Positions 1 through 5,351 of a stretch of 5,351 bases of DNA are shown in pieces. The translations under genes were made by a program, and so were the position numbers. Source of the DNA: Alphaproteobacteria bacterium. GTDB lineage: Bacteria > Pseudomonadota > Alphaproteobacteria > RF32 > CAG-239. The notes under the pieces were generated by a model. It searched no databases. It saw nothing but the letters and a program-made list of their open reading frames with translations, and was not told the origin of the DNA. The stretch is from contig JAFYWO010000038.1 of the NCBI GenBank assembly GCA_017557925.1, positions 1 to 5,351 on the forward strand, given 5' to 3'. Each line of letters begins with the position of its first letter. Within the stretch, counting starts at the first letter, position 1.

Positions 1-38
1 AACTCTCCTTTTTGAGGAGCAATCAACTCTTTATCCAT
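1..38 (-). CDS. 5' end of an unidentified gene (partial, runs off left edge)
   Basis: Reading leftward from an ATG at 38-36, twelve codons are visible, giving MDKELIAPQKGE, before the window ends. The start is supported by an AAGGA Shine-Dalgarno-like motif at 45-49, about 6-7 nt upstream, and by a consensus-like promoter at 72-100. A small hairpin, CTCCT paired with AGGAG (5-19), lies inside these early codons. Twelve residues are too few to recognise a family, and no function is proposed. Confidence 0.6.
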   Translation of the reverse strand, partial: MDKELIAPQKGE

Positions 39-71
39 CGTTTTTCCTTATTTTTATTTAAGTATGTATGG

Positions 72-100
72 ATACTAGCACAAAAAAAGTTCTATTTCAA
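72..100 (-). promoter_or_regulatory. Sigma70-type promoter for the leftward partial gene
   Basis: On the minus strand there is a -35 TTGAAA (100-95), a 17-nt spacer and a -10 TAGTAT (77-72). The predicted start of transcription is near 65, giving a leader of about 27 nt before the ATG at 38. It lies back to back with the rightward promoter at 131-159, with 30 bp between the two -35 boxes. This is a sequence match only. Confidence 0.65.
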
Positions 101-130
101 CAAAAAACAAAAAAAATAAAATATACGGTA

Positions 131-159
131 TTGACTATTAAGTAAATTTGTAATATAAT
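131..159 (+). promoter_or_regulatory. Strong sigma70-type promoter for the small transcription unit
   Basis: A -35 TTGACT (131-136), a spacer of exactly 17 nt and a -10 TATAAT (154-159) differ from the full consensus by one base. The predicted start of transcription is about 166. This is the best promoter match in the window, and it drives only a leader, a 46-codon ORF and a terminator, for a predicted transcript of about 355 nt. Confidence 0.8.
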
Positions 160-165
160 CGTAAG

Positions 166-316
166 TGATAAGTCGTTTTATGGTTATTATTAGATTGTGT
201 TTCATAGTTGGTTTGGAGGTTTGTACTTCTTAGCTGGTTATGTTATGTATTCTGAGTAATCATTATTTATATAACTTGTCAACAAACCGAGTATTAACCC
301 CTTAAAACATTGAACT
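166..316 (+). promoter_or_regulatory. Long 5' leader with pairing potential (possible structured RNA)
   Basis: About 150 nt separate the predicted transcription start from the small ORF. GGTTTGT (218-224) can pair perfectly with ACAAACC (282-288), and inside that loop GGTTAT (236-241) can pair with ATAACT (271-276, one G-U pair), so a long nested hairpin is possible. A GGAGG at 215-219 overlaps the outer stem but has no well-spaced start codon after it. Two very short ORFs here (17 codons from 180, 21 codons from 240) have no convincing ribosome-binding site. It matches no riboswitch or RNA family that I can recognise. It could be an ordinary leader or part of a small RNA. Confidence 0.4.
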
Positions 317-457
317 ATGGGAAACATTTTGGACGTCATTTTTGACGAAGCGCGTGATTTGGACTTTTATGCAGTTATGGATATCAAGGCTTTGCCAGAG
401 GATATTGAACAGCATATAAGAAAAAATAAAAAACGAGAAAAAAAGCAAAAAGCGTAA
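317..457 (+). CDS. Small hypothetical protein, 46 aa
   Basis: The ORF begins with ATG at 317, just after an in-frame TGA at 311-313, and ends with TAA at 455-457. The product, starting MGNILDVIFDEARDLDFYAV, has an acidic and hydrophobic N-terminal half (residues 1-30) and a strongly basic C-terminal tail rich in Lys and Arg (residues 35-46, with RKNKKREKKQ). There is no signal peptide, membrane segment or cysteine pair. It is the only sizeable ORF between a near-consensus promoter and a strong terminator, which argues that it is real. Against this, there is no Shine-Dalgarno motif before the ATG, unlike parE, rpsB and tsf. I do not recognise the family. The charged tail might bind nucleic acid or the ribosome, but that is speculation. 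The alternative is that the transcript is a non-coding RNA. Confidence 0.5.
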   Translation: MGNILDVIFDEARDLDFYAVMDIKALPEDIEQHIRKNKKREKKQKA

Positions 458-484
458 GCTTTGCTATTTTTGTCGTTTACCGCT

Positions 485-521
485 AAAAAGTTGCCTCCCC
501 ACAAAGGAGACAACTTTTTTT
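485..521. terminator. Bidirectional rho-independent terminator
   Basis: AAAAAGTTG (485-493) pairs with CAACTTTTT (511-519), and CTCC (495-498) pairs with GGAG (506-509), with one C-A mismatch between the two helices and a 7-nt loop. A run of seven T (515-521) follows on the plus strand, and the five A at 485-489 give a U-run on the minus strand. It therefore fits both the rightward small unit ending at 457 and the leftward parE ending at 541. Confidence 0.85.
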
Positions 522-540
522 GTTTTAAATACATATATCC

Positions 541-2529
541 TTAAATATCCAAGTCTTCTGCAAATTTTGCACGCTCAATGATAAACTTAAATCGTTGCTC
601 CGGATCTTTACCCATCAAACGTTCTACTTGACGTTTTGTTTCAAACGCTTCATCCCTTCCTTCTTCCGTATTGGCAGTTGGGATTGTTACTCGCAATAAA
701 ACACGATTTTTTTTATCCATTGTTGTTTCTTTTAACTGAACAGCACTCATCTCACCCAAACCTTTGAAACGACTAATATCAGGCTTTTGGTTTGCTTTGG
801 CTTTAGATAAAATCTTGTCTTTTTCTTCATCATCTAAAGCATAATAGTTTTTACCGCCGAAAACTATTTTATACAATGGAGGGGTTGCTATAAATAAGTG
901 ACCGTTTTCTATCAACTTTGGCATATATTGATAAAAGAATGTCATTAGCAAAGATGTAATATGTGCGCCGTCTACGTCAGCATCGGTCATTATGATAATT
1001 TTTTCGTAACGCAAATTTTCTTCTTTATAGTTGTCTTTTGTGCCACACCCCAAAGCTTCTATCATATCCTTAATTTCTTGGTTTTGGGTTATTTTATCTA
1101 TACTGGCACTTGCAACATTCAAGATTTTACCACGAAGCGGAAGTATTGCCTGTGTCATACGGTCACGACCTTGTTTGGCTGAACCACCCGCTGAATCTCC
1201 CTCTACAATAAATATTTCTGTATCTTCGGCAGCTGATTTTGAACAATCAGCCAGTTTTCCGGGAAGACGAAGCTTTTTGGTCGGAGATTTACGGTTTTGA
1301 ACTTTTTCTTCTTTTCTCTTTTTACGGAGCTCTGCACGACTGACAACATAATCTATCAATGCTTGAGCATTTTCTTTATCTGATGACAACCAGTGGTCAA
1401 AAGAATCTTTTACGGCTTTTTCTACCAAATTTACAGCTTTGGTTGAGGTAAGTTTGTCTTTTGTTTGACCTTGAAACTGTGGATCACGAATAAAAACAGA
1501 TAACATTATTGAGGCATCACTTAAAAAGTCTTCGCCTGTAACATTTGCAACTTTTTTGATGTTTGCCATATCAGCATATTCTTTTAAGCCTTTTAAAAGA
1601 GCTGTTCTAAAACCTTGCTCGTGAGTTCCTCCTTGTGGAGTTATTACGGTATTACAATATGAGTTACAAAAACCCTTTTCATCATCAGGCCAAGTTATTG
1701 CCCATTCTACTTTCCCCTCATCACCGGCTAGCTCAGCTTCACCTGAAAAAGCTGTTCTGTTTATGGTTAGACGAGTGCCTATTTGATAATTTAAGAAGTC
1801 TAACAGCCCGTTAGGAAAATTAAATTCTGTTGTTTCCGGAATATTATCCCCTTCTTTGATAAGCAAAGGAGAACATTTCCACATAATTTTAATACCCTTA
1901 AACAAAAATGCTTTAGAGCGTGCCATACGGTATATCTTTGCCGGAACAAATTTATTATCTGCTCCAAATATTTCTTCATCAGGTAAAAATGTTATACTTG
2001 TCCCACGGCGATTAGGCGCATTGCCTACCAACTCCAATGATGTTAGAGGACGTCCGCAAGAATATTCTTGACGATATAATTTTTTATCTCTAGCAACCTC
2101 TACTATAAGTTTTTTTGACAAAGCATTTACAACAGATGAACCTACACCGTGTAAACCTCCCGATACTTTATAAGCTCCTCCACCAAATTTACCTCCGGAA
2201 TGAAGAGTTGTCAATATAACTTCAAGAGCTGATTTTCCGGGATATTTAGGGTGGTCATCAATAGGAATTCCTCGTCCGTTATCTGTTATGGTTACAGATA
2301 AATCTTCATTTAAGCAAATTTCAATACGGTTTGCGTGACCTGCAACCGCCTCATCCATTGAGTTATCTAAAATTTCTGCAACTAAGTGATGAAGGGCTTG
2401 TTCATCCGTTCCACCTATATACATACCGGGACGATGACGAACAGGCTCTAATCCTTCTAATACTTCAATATCACTTGCTGAATATGTTTCTTTTGTTGTT
2501 ATGACAGAACTTTCAAATAAATCGCTCAT
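541..2529 (-). CDS. parE: DNA topoisomerase IV subunit B (ParE)
   Basis: This is the ATPase subunit of topoisomerase IV, which with ParC decatenates daughter chromosomes and relaxes supercoils in the cytoplasm. The 662-residue protein has the whole type IIA B-subunit architecture. The GHKL ATPase comes first, with the catalytic Glu in AEILDN (E52, N56), DNGRGIP (83-89), the glycine-rich lid SGGLHGVGSSVVNAL (123-137) and GTSITFLPD (176-184). The transducer follows, with the ATP-contacting loop QTKDKL (355-360). The TOPRIM domain has VEGDSAGGSA (442-451), PLRGKILN (464-471), the metal-binding DADVD (516-520) and RFKGLGEM (587-594). Assignment to ParE rather than GyrB rests on LPGKLADCS (422-430), DADVDGAHI, the QGGTHEQGFR region and the ERAKFAEDLDI C-terminus. 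Length is close to the usual alphaproteobacterial ParE, and no key residue is missing. AGAGGA at 2539-2534 precedes the ATG by 4 nt. It appears monocistronic and ends at the shared terminator at 485-521. Confidence 0.96.
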   Translation of the reverse strand: MSDLFESSVITTKETYSASDIEVLEGLEPVRHRPGMYIGGTDEQALHHLVAEILDNSMDEAVAGHANRIEICLNEDLSVTITDNGRGIPIDDHPKYPGKSALEVILTTLHSGGKFGGGAYKVSGGLHGVGSSVVNALSKKLIVEVARDKKLYRQEYSCGRPLTSLELVGNAPNRRGTSITFLPDEEIFGADNKFVPAKIYRMARSKAFLFKGIKIMWKCSPLLIKEGDNIPETTEFNFPNGLLDFLNYQIGTRLTINRTAFSGEAELAGDEGKVEWAITWPDDEKGFCNSYCNTVITPQGGTHEQGFRTALLKGLKEYADMANIKKVANVTGEDFLSDASIMLSVFIRDPQFQGQTKDKLTSTKAVNLVEKAVKDSFDHWLSSDKENAQALIDYVVSRAELRKKRKEEKVQNRKSPTKKLRLPGKLADCSKSAAEDTEIFIVEGDSAGGSAKQGRDRMTQAILPLRGKILNVASASIDKITQNQEIKDMIEALGCGTKDNYKEENLRYEKIIIMTDADVDGAHITSLLMTFFYQYMPKLIENGHLFIATPPLYKIVFGGKNYYALDDEEKDKILSKAKANQKPDISRFKGLGEMSAVQLKETTMDKKNRVLLRVTIPTANTEEGRDEAFETKRQVERLMGKDPEQRFKFIIERAKFAEDLDI

Positions 2530-2562
2530 TATTTCCTCTGAATTTTATATAATTTTTTAGGT

Positions 2563-2591
2563 TTTATATAGGATTTAAATGCTTAAAACAA
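2563..2591 (-). promoter_or_regulatory. Predicted parE promoter
   Basis: On the minus strand there is a -35 TTGTTT (2591-2586), a 17-nt spacer and a -10 TATAAA (2568-2563). The predicted start is near 2556, giving a leader of about 27 nt that contains the AGAGGA ribosome-binding site. The surrounding 166-bp gap is very AT-rich, so chance matches are easy and confidence is moderate. Confidence 0.55.
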
Positions 2592-2621
2592 GAAAAATAT
2601 TCGGTTTATCAAACAAAAAAC

Positions 2622-2649
2622 TTGCTTTATCATAAAAAATCTATATTCT
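2622..2649 (+). promoter_or_regulatory. Weak candidate promoter for the hypothetical gene at 2696
   Basis: TTGCTT (2622-2627), a 16-nt spacer and TATTCT (2644-2649) would start transcription near 2656, giving a leader of about 40 nt. A competing -10, TATAAA at 2673-2678, lacks a good -35 but would give an almost leaderless message. The gap holds many AT-rich near-matches, so the choice is uncertain. Confidence 0.3.
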
Positions 2650-2695
2650 ATATTACAGTTAACATATATTTTTATAAACTAAATAATTTTTGTGT

Positions 2696-3442
2696 ATGAG
2701 TAGAGGACCTTATTATGCTTATGTAGAACAGATTGAGTCCACTGACAAAGGACATAAAATCACTGTTTTGTTGAAGAGCACTTACAAAAGAAGCTCACTG
2801 GAATTTTCTGGCGAAATTGATTTTTCAAGCTTAAAAATTGGAGACAATATCTGCTATTATCAATCTTTACCTGACAGCCAGAACAACAATTCCGAAGAGA
2901 AAAAAAACAAAGTTGTTTTGATGTTCAAACATCAAAAAGAAGCTTCCAACCCTTTCAGATATACCTTCACAACTCCTATCGTGAAGGATTGGATTTATAT
3001 TTACAAAGGCAAGAAGATTTTGGAACTTGAAAAGATACCTCGTATTATAGGTATGCTTGTGAATTTATCTGACTTCTACAGAGACAGACATGAATTGGTT
3101 GAAAAAGCCCTTGGTATTTTGGAAATAACCCAAGATATTGACACTTTGGATGCTTTATTTTCTATGAAACCGGATGTAATTCATGAATTGTTAGGCGATA
3201 AAGTATGTCTATACAGTGACGACGAGCTGAAAAAGTTACAACCCTACACCCGAAAAGGCATTATAGAAGATGCTTTTATTCCAGTTCAAATCGCCGACTT
3301 ATTGGTCTCATTAAAATTAGCCAACGTAGATTTGCACAATCCACACAGGCGTGATTTACCGATGGTTATGGCGTTAGCTGTTATTCACGGAACTTCTTAT
3401 GATTTAATACGAAGTTTTATTCAGAACTACAAACGCTATTAA
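2696..3442 (+). CDS. Hypothetical protein, 248 aa, family not recognised
   Basis: I do not recognise this protein. I chose the ATG at 2696 (MSRGPYYAYV). A TTG two codons earlier at 2690 is possible, but neither start has a Shine-Dalgarno motif. From the residue pattern, residues 6-57 look like alternating beta strands, as in a small barrel or sheet (YAYVEQIE, HKITVLLKS, SSLEFSGEI, DNICYYQSL). A hydrophilic stretch with SQNNNSEEKKNK (61-72) looks like a linker, and VVLMFKHQ (73-80) and WIYIYKGKKILEL (99-111) suggest further strands. From about 113 to the end it appears mostly helical, with acidic DDELKK (175-180), HNPHRRDLP (214-222) and an aromatic, basic end (NYKRY). No signal peptide, transmembrane helix or catalytic motif is evident, so it is probably cytoplasmic. 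It stands alone, divergent from parE and separated by terminators from rpsB, so the context gives no functional hint. Length, an intact frame and a perfect downstream hairpin support a real gene. Confidence 0.8.
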   Translation: MSRGPYYAYVEQIESTDKGHKITVLLKSTYKRSSLEFSGEIDFSSLKIGDNICYYQSLPDSQNNNSEEKKNKVVLMFKHQKEASNPFRYTFTTPIVKDWIYIYKGKKILELEKIPRIIGMLVNLSDFYRDRHELVEKALGILEITQDIDTLDALFSMKPDVIHELLGDKVCLYSDDELKKLQPYTRKGIIEDAFIPVQIADLLVSLKLANVDLHNPHRRDLPMVMALAVIHGTSYDLIRSFIQNYKRY

Positions 3443-3459
3443 GTTTAAGCTCTTTAATT

Positions 3460-3497
3460 AACGACACTTTGAAATATAAGTGTCGTTTCTTGTTATT
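3460..3497 (+). terminator. Rho-independent terminator of the hypothetical gene
   Basis: A perfect 10-bp stem, AACGACACTT (3460-3469) with AAGTGTCGTT (3478-3487), encloses an 8-nt loop and is followed by an interrupted T-rich tail (TCTTGTTATT). It lies 17 nt after the stop codon at 3442 and separates this gene from the rpsB promoter at 3515. Confidence 0.75.
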
Positions 3498-3514
3498 AAA
3501 CTTAAATAAAATAC

Positions 3515-3543
3515 TTGCAATTTAAATAATTTAATAGTATAAG
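3515..3543 (+). promoter_or_regulatory. rpsB-tsf operon promoter
   Basis: A -35 TTGCAA (3515-3520), a 17-nt spacer and a -10 TATAAG (3538-3543) place the transcription start near 3550. CTTG at the start of the -35 region is common in alphaproteobacterial housekeeping promoters. It sits just after the upstream terminator, as expected for an independent operon promoter. Confidence 0.7.
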
Positions 3544-3549
3544 GGCAAG

Positions 3550-3719
3550 GCTTGGTAATGGTGCCAAGTATAATTTAACACACACGCAAGCACAAACGGC
3601 AGGCTTTATGTTATTAAGGCTAAACGTTCCGGTGTTTGGGAAGGTAAAAACTTTTCGTTTTTTCTTCATAAAACTTAAGGGCTTGCGGAGGTTTAACCGG
3701 AAAACAAAGGAAATATAAA
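3550..3719 (+). promoter_or_regulatory. Long structured rpsB leader, candidate S2 autoregulatory region
   Basis: About 170 nt separate the predicted start site from the rpsB ATG, and no convincing ORF lies within. Visible pairings are a 5-bp hairpin CTTGG/CCAAG (3551-3555/3564-3568); a long-range 7-bp match CGCAAGC (3585-3591) with GCTTGCG (3681-3687); an inner 6-bp match TTTATG (3605-3610) with CATAAA (3667-3672); and a hairpin over about 3639-3667. The long-range arm abuts a GGAGG at 3687-3691, and the working ribosome-binding site AAAGGA (3706-3711) is 8 nt before the ATG. In Escherichia coli, S2 represses its own operon through the rpsB leader. That this leader does the same is inference from position, length and pairing. 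Confidence 0.5.
3639..3667 (+). other. Hairpin with U-run inside the rpsB leader (possible attenuator)
   Basis: Two folds compete. In one, GGAAGGT (3639-3645) pairs with ACTTTTC (3650-3656, two G-U pairs) and is followed by six T at 3658-3663, like a weak terminator. In the other, AAAAAC (3646-3651) pairs with GTTTTT (3657-3662) and GAAG (3640-3643) with CTTC (3664-3667), which buries the T-run. Such mutually exclusive folds are what an attenuator would need, but the first stem is weak and the T-run may be incidental. Confidence 0.3.
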
Positions 3720-4496
3720 ATGAGTCTTCCAACTTTTACTTTACGTCAACTTGTTGAAGCTGGCGTACACTTCGGACACCACGCTCGTCGTTGGAATCCA
3801 CAAATGGCTCCATATATCTATGGAAAAAAAGATAACGTTCATATCATTGACTTGCAAAAAACATACCCAATGCTTTATACAGCTTTGAATGTTGCTCGTG
3901 ATGTTGCTGCTAAAGGCGGTAAAGTTCTTTTTGTTGCAACAAAGCGTCAAGCACAAGAAATTGTTAAAGAAAGCGCTGAAAGATGTGGACAATATTATGT
4001 TAACTATCGTTGGTTGGGCGGTATGCTTACTAACTGGAAGACAGTTAACAAATCAATCAACCGTCTCGTTAAATTAAACGACATGGAAGAAAAGAACGCA
4101 TACGAAGGTTATACCAAAAAAGAAATGCAAAACATAAAAAAAGAACAAGGTAAACTTGCTCTTTCTTTGGATGGTATTAAAAACATGGGTGGTCAACCGG
4201 ATTTGTTGTTTGTTATTGATACTCCAAAAGAATCTTTGGCTATTAAAGAAGCTAAGAAATTGGGTATTCCTGTAATTGGTATTACAGATACAAATGCTAA
4301 CCCTTATGATGTTGATTATCCTGTTCCAGGAAATGATGATGCAATTAGAGCTATTCAGCTTTATTGTGATTTGATTTCTTCTGCTGTTTTAGATGGTATG
4401 CAAGCTGAAATCGCTGCTCACGGTGTTAAAGTTGAAAACGCTGTTTTGGAAGCAAAAAGCGGTGAAGCTTTCATAGAAAAGGCAGAAAACGCTTAA
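3720..4496 (+). CDS. rpsB: 30S ribosomal protein S2
   Basis: S2 is a protein of the small ribosomal subunit that sits between its head and body, and it is needed for efficient translation initiation. The 258-residue protein is full length. It shows the N-terminal signature [21 protein letters not shown] (from residue 11), the [10 protein letters not shown] strand (39-48), FVATKRQA (71-78), [13 protein letters not shown] (96-108), and the second family signature with [25 protein letters not shown] (160-184), then TDTNANP (189-195) and [18 protein letters not shown] (202-219). The insert with GYTKKE (130-135) is typical of alphaproteobacterial S2. The ATG is fixed by AAAGGA 8 nt upstream and by the conserved N-terminus. 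It is first in an operon with tsf, which starts 77 nt downstream. Arg, Gly and Val codons are mostly CGT, GGT and GTT, as expected for a highly expressed gene. Confidence 0.98.
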   Translation: MSLPTFTLRQLVEAGVHFGHHARRWNPQMAPYIYGKKDNVHIIDLQKTYPMLYTALNVARDVAAKGGKVLFVATKRQAQEIVKESAERCGQYYVNYRWLGGMLTNWKTVNKSINRLVKLNDMEEKNAYEGYTKKEMQNIKKEQGKLALSLDGIKNMGGQPDLLFVIDTPKESLAIKEAKKLGIPVIGITDTNANPYDVDYPVPGNDDAIRAIQLYCDLISSAVLDGMQAEIAAHGVKVENAVLEAKSGEAFIEKAENA

Positions 4497-4513
4497 TTCT
4501 TTTAAGTTTTATT

Positions 4514-4544
4514 GGGCGACGGCAAGTGTCGTCGCCTGTTTTTT
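4514..4544 (+). terminator. Terminator-like hairpin between rpsB and tsf
   Basis: GGCGACG (4515-4521) pairs with CGTCGCC (4530-4536) in a GC-rich 7-bp stem, extended by a G-U pair (4514-4537), with an 8-nt loop. One base later come six T (4539-4544). It has all the features of an intrinsic terminator, yet tsf follows only 30 nt on with its own ribosome-binding site. It probably causes partial termination, or stabilises the 3' end of an rpsB message, and so sets the S2 to EF-Ts ratio. I see no good promoter between it and tsf. Confidence 0.75.
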
Positions 4545-4573
4545 CATTATTTGATTACACAAGGGGAACGATA

Positions 4574-5351
4574 ATGGCTGAAATTACCGCTAGTATGGTA
4601 AAAAGTTTGAGAGAAACATCCGGTGCCGGTATGCTTGACTGCAAAAAAGCATTGGTTGAAACTAATGGCAACATAGAAGAAGCTATTGACTGGTTGCGTA
4701 AAAAAGGTTTGGCTTCTGCTGCTAAAAAAGCAAGTCGTATTGCTGCAGAAGGTTTGGTTTCTGTTTATGTTGAAGGAAATGAAGGTGCTGTTGTTGAAAT
4801 TAACTCAGAAACAGACTTTGTTGCTAAAAACGATATTTTCCAAGAATATGTAGAAAATTCTTCTAAAGCTGCTTTAGATGTAAAAGGTGATGTTGAAGCT
4901 TTGAAGAATTTTGTATGCCCAGTATCTGGAAAAGATATGGGAACAATTTTAACAGATATGATTGCTAAAATCGGTGAAAATATGAATATCAGAAGAGCGG
5001 CATATTTATCTGTTGAAAATGGTGTTGTTGCTTCTTACATTCACAACGCTGCAAAAGCTAATTTGGGTAAAATTGGTGTATTAGTTGCTGTTGAAGGCAA
5101 TGCTGATAAATCAAAAATGCAAGAACTAGGCAAACATATTGCTATGCACATTGCTGCTACTAACCCTATTTCTTTGAACATTGCAGAAGTTCCTGAAGAA
5201 GCAGTTGCTCGTGAAAAAGCTATTTTCTCTGAACAAGCTTTGGCAAGTGGAAAACCTCAAAACATTGTTGAGAAAATGGTTGAAGGTCGTATCCGTAAAT
5301 ATTATGAAGAAGTTGTTTTAGAAGAACAAAACTTCATTATGGATCCTGACA
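4574..5351 (+). CDS. tsf: Translation elongation factor Ts (EF-Ts), partial at right edge
   Basis: EF-Ts is the guanine-nucleotide exchange factor that releases GDP from EF-Tu in the cytoplasm. From ATG at 4574, 259 complete codons are visible with no stop. The N-terminal UBA-like domain is clear: ITASMVKSLRETSGAGMLDCKKAL (residues 4-27), then the conserved NGNIEEAIDWLRKKG (31-45). The exchange core follows, with TDFVAKN at 80-86, whose Asp-Phe pair inserts into EF-Tu. The dimerisation region continues through GKDMGTIL, NIRRAAYL, KIGVLVAVEG and GKHIAMHIAATNP, and RIRKYYEEVVLEEQNFIMDPD ends the visible part. A typical alphaproteobacterial EF-Ts is about 300 residues, so some 40-50 are probably missing beyond the edge. 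AAGGGGA (4561-4567) lies 6 nt before the ATG. The neighbour and codon choice agree with a co-transcribed rpsB-tsf operon. Confidence 0.98.
   Translation, partial: MAEITASMVKSLRETSGAGMLDCKKALVETNGNIEEAIDWLRKKGLASAAKKASRIAAEGLVSVYVEGNEGAVVEINSETDFVAKNDIFQEYVENSSKAALDVKGDVEALKNFVCPVSGKDMGTILTDMIAKIGENMNIRRAAYLSVENGVVASYIHNAAKANLGKIGVLVAVEGNADKSKMQELGKHIAMHIAATNPISLNIAEVPEEAVAREKAIFSEQALASGKPQNIVEKMVEGRIRKYYEEVVLEEQNFIMDPD

Noticed and set aside
180..305. Two mini-ORFs in the small-unit leader (17 codons from 180, 21 codons from 240)
   Set aside because: Neither has a properly spaced Shine-Dalgarno motif or a recognisable composition, and ORFs of this size are common by chance.
166..521. tmRNA, 6S RNA or SRP RNA in the small transcription unit
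   Set aside because: I could find no tRNA-like acceptor pairing, no alphaproteobacterial tag-peptide coding sequence and no SRP domain IV tetraloop hairpin.
961..1300. Plus-strand ORFs of 73 and 89 codons inside parE
   Set aside because: They are antisense to the conserved TOPRIM region of parE, overlap each other and have no plausible ribosome-binding site or protein character.
1856..2071. 71-codon plus-strand ORF inside parE
   Set aside because: It is antisense to intact, conserved parE coding sequence and is a shadow frame.
541..2529. GyrB as an alternative identity for the large minus-strand gene
   Set aside because: The C-terminal sequence, the LPGKLADCS and DADVDGAHI contexts and the overall pattern fit alphaproteobacterial ParE better; short length alone would not decide it.
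3502..3732. 76-codon minus-strand ORF across the rpsB promoter and leader
   Set aside because: It lies antisense to the rpsB promoter and leader and overlaps the rpsB start; its composition looks random and the regulatory signals on the plus strand explain the region better.
3741..4077. 83-codon minus-strand and 62-codon plus-strand ORFs inside rpsB
   Set aside because: Both overlap the highly conserved rpsB frame; the protein sequences look like out-of-frame readings.
1..5351. CRISPR array, insertion sequence, tRNA or attachment site
   Set aside because: No regularly spaced repeats, terminal inverted repeats with a transposase, or cloverleaf folds were seen by eye on either strand.

Overview
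The window looks like a stretch of an AT-rich alphaproteobacterial chromosome. The evidence is the alphaproteobacterial flavour of ParE (compact 662-residue form, C-terminus ending in DLDI) and of ribosomal protein S2 (with the TKKE-containing insert before the PDLLFVIDT motif), the classic rpsB-tsf gene pair, and low-GC codon choice throughout. From recalled protein resemblance I would guess an uncultured host-associated or gut alphaproteobacterium, but this is inference and not tested.

Layout from left to right: (1) 1-38, the first 12 codons of an unidentified gene on the minus strand, with its own consensus-like promoter. (2) 131-521, a separate plus-strand transcription unit: a near-perfect sigma70 promoter, a leader of about 150 nt, a 46-codon small ORF and a strong hairpin terminator that also serves the convergent gene. 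(3) 541-2529, parE (topoisomerase IV subunit B) on the minus strand, with promoter at 2563-2591. (4) 2696-3442, a 248-residue hypothetical protein on the plus strand, divergent from parE and closed by its own terminator. (5) 3515-5351, the translation operon rpsB-tsf: a strong promoter, a leader of about 170 nt with visible pairing potential, rpsB, an intergenic terminator-like hairpin, and tsf running off the right edge.

The recognised genes are core housekeeping: ParE with ParC (not in the window) unlinks daughter chromosomes; S2 is a 30S subunit protein; EF-Ts recycles EF-Tu. Nothing in the window indicates a mobile element, CRISPR array, phage or defence system. The parts least explained by known families are the small transcription unit at 131-521, the orphan gene at 2696-3442 and the structured rpsB leader. 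I do not see a demonstrable new multi-gene system here.
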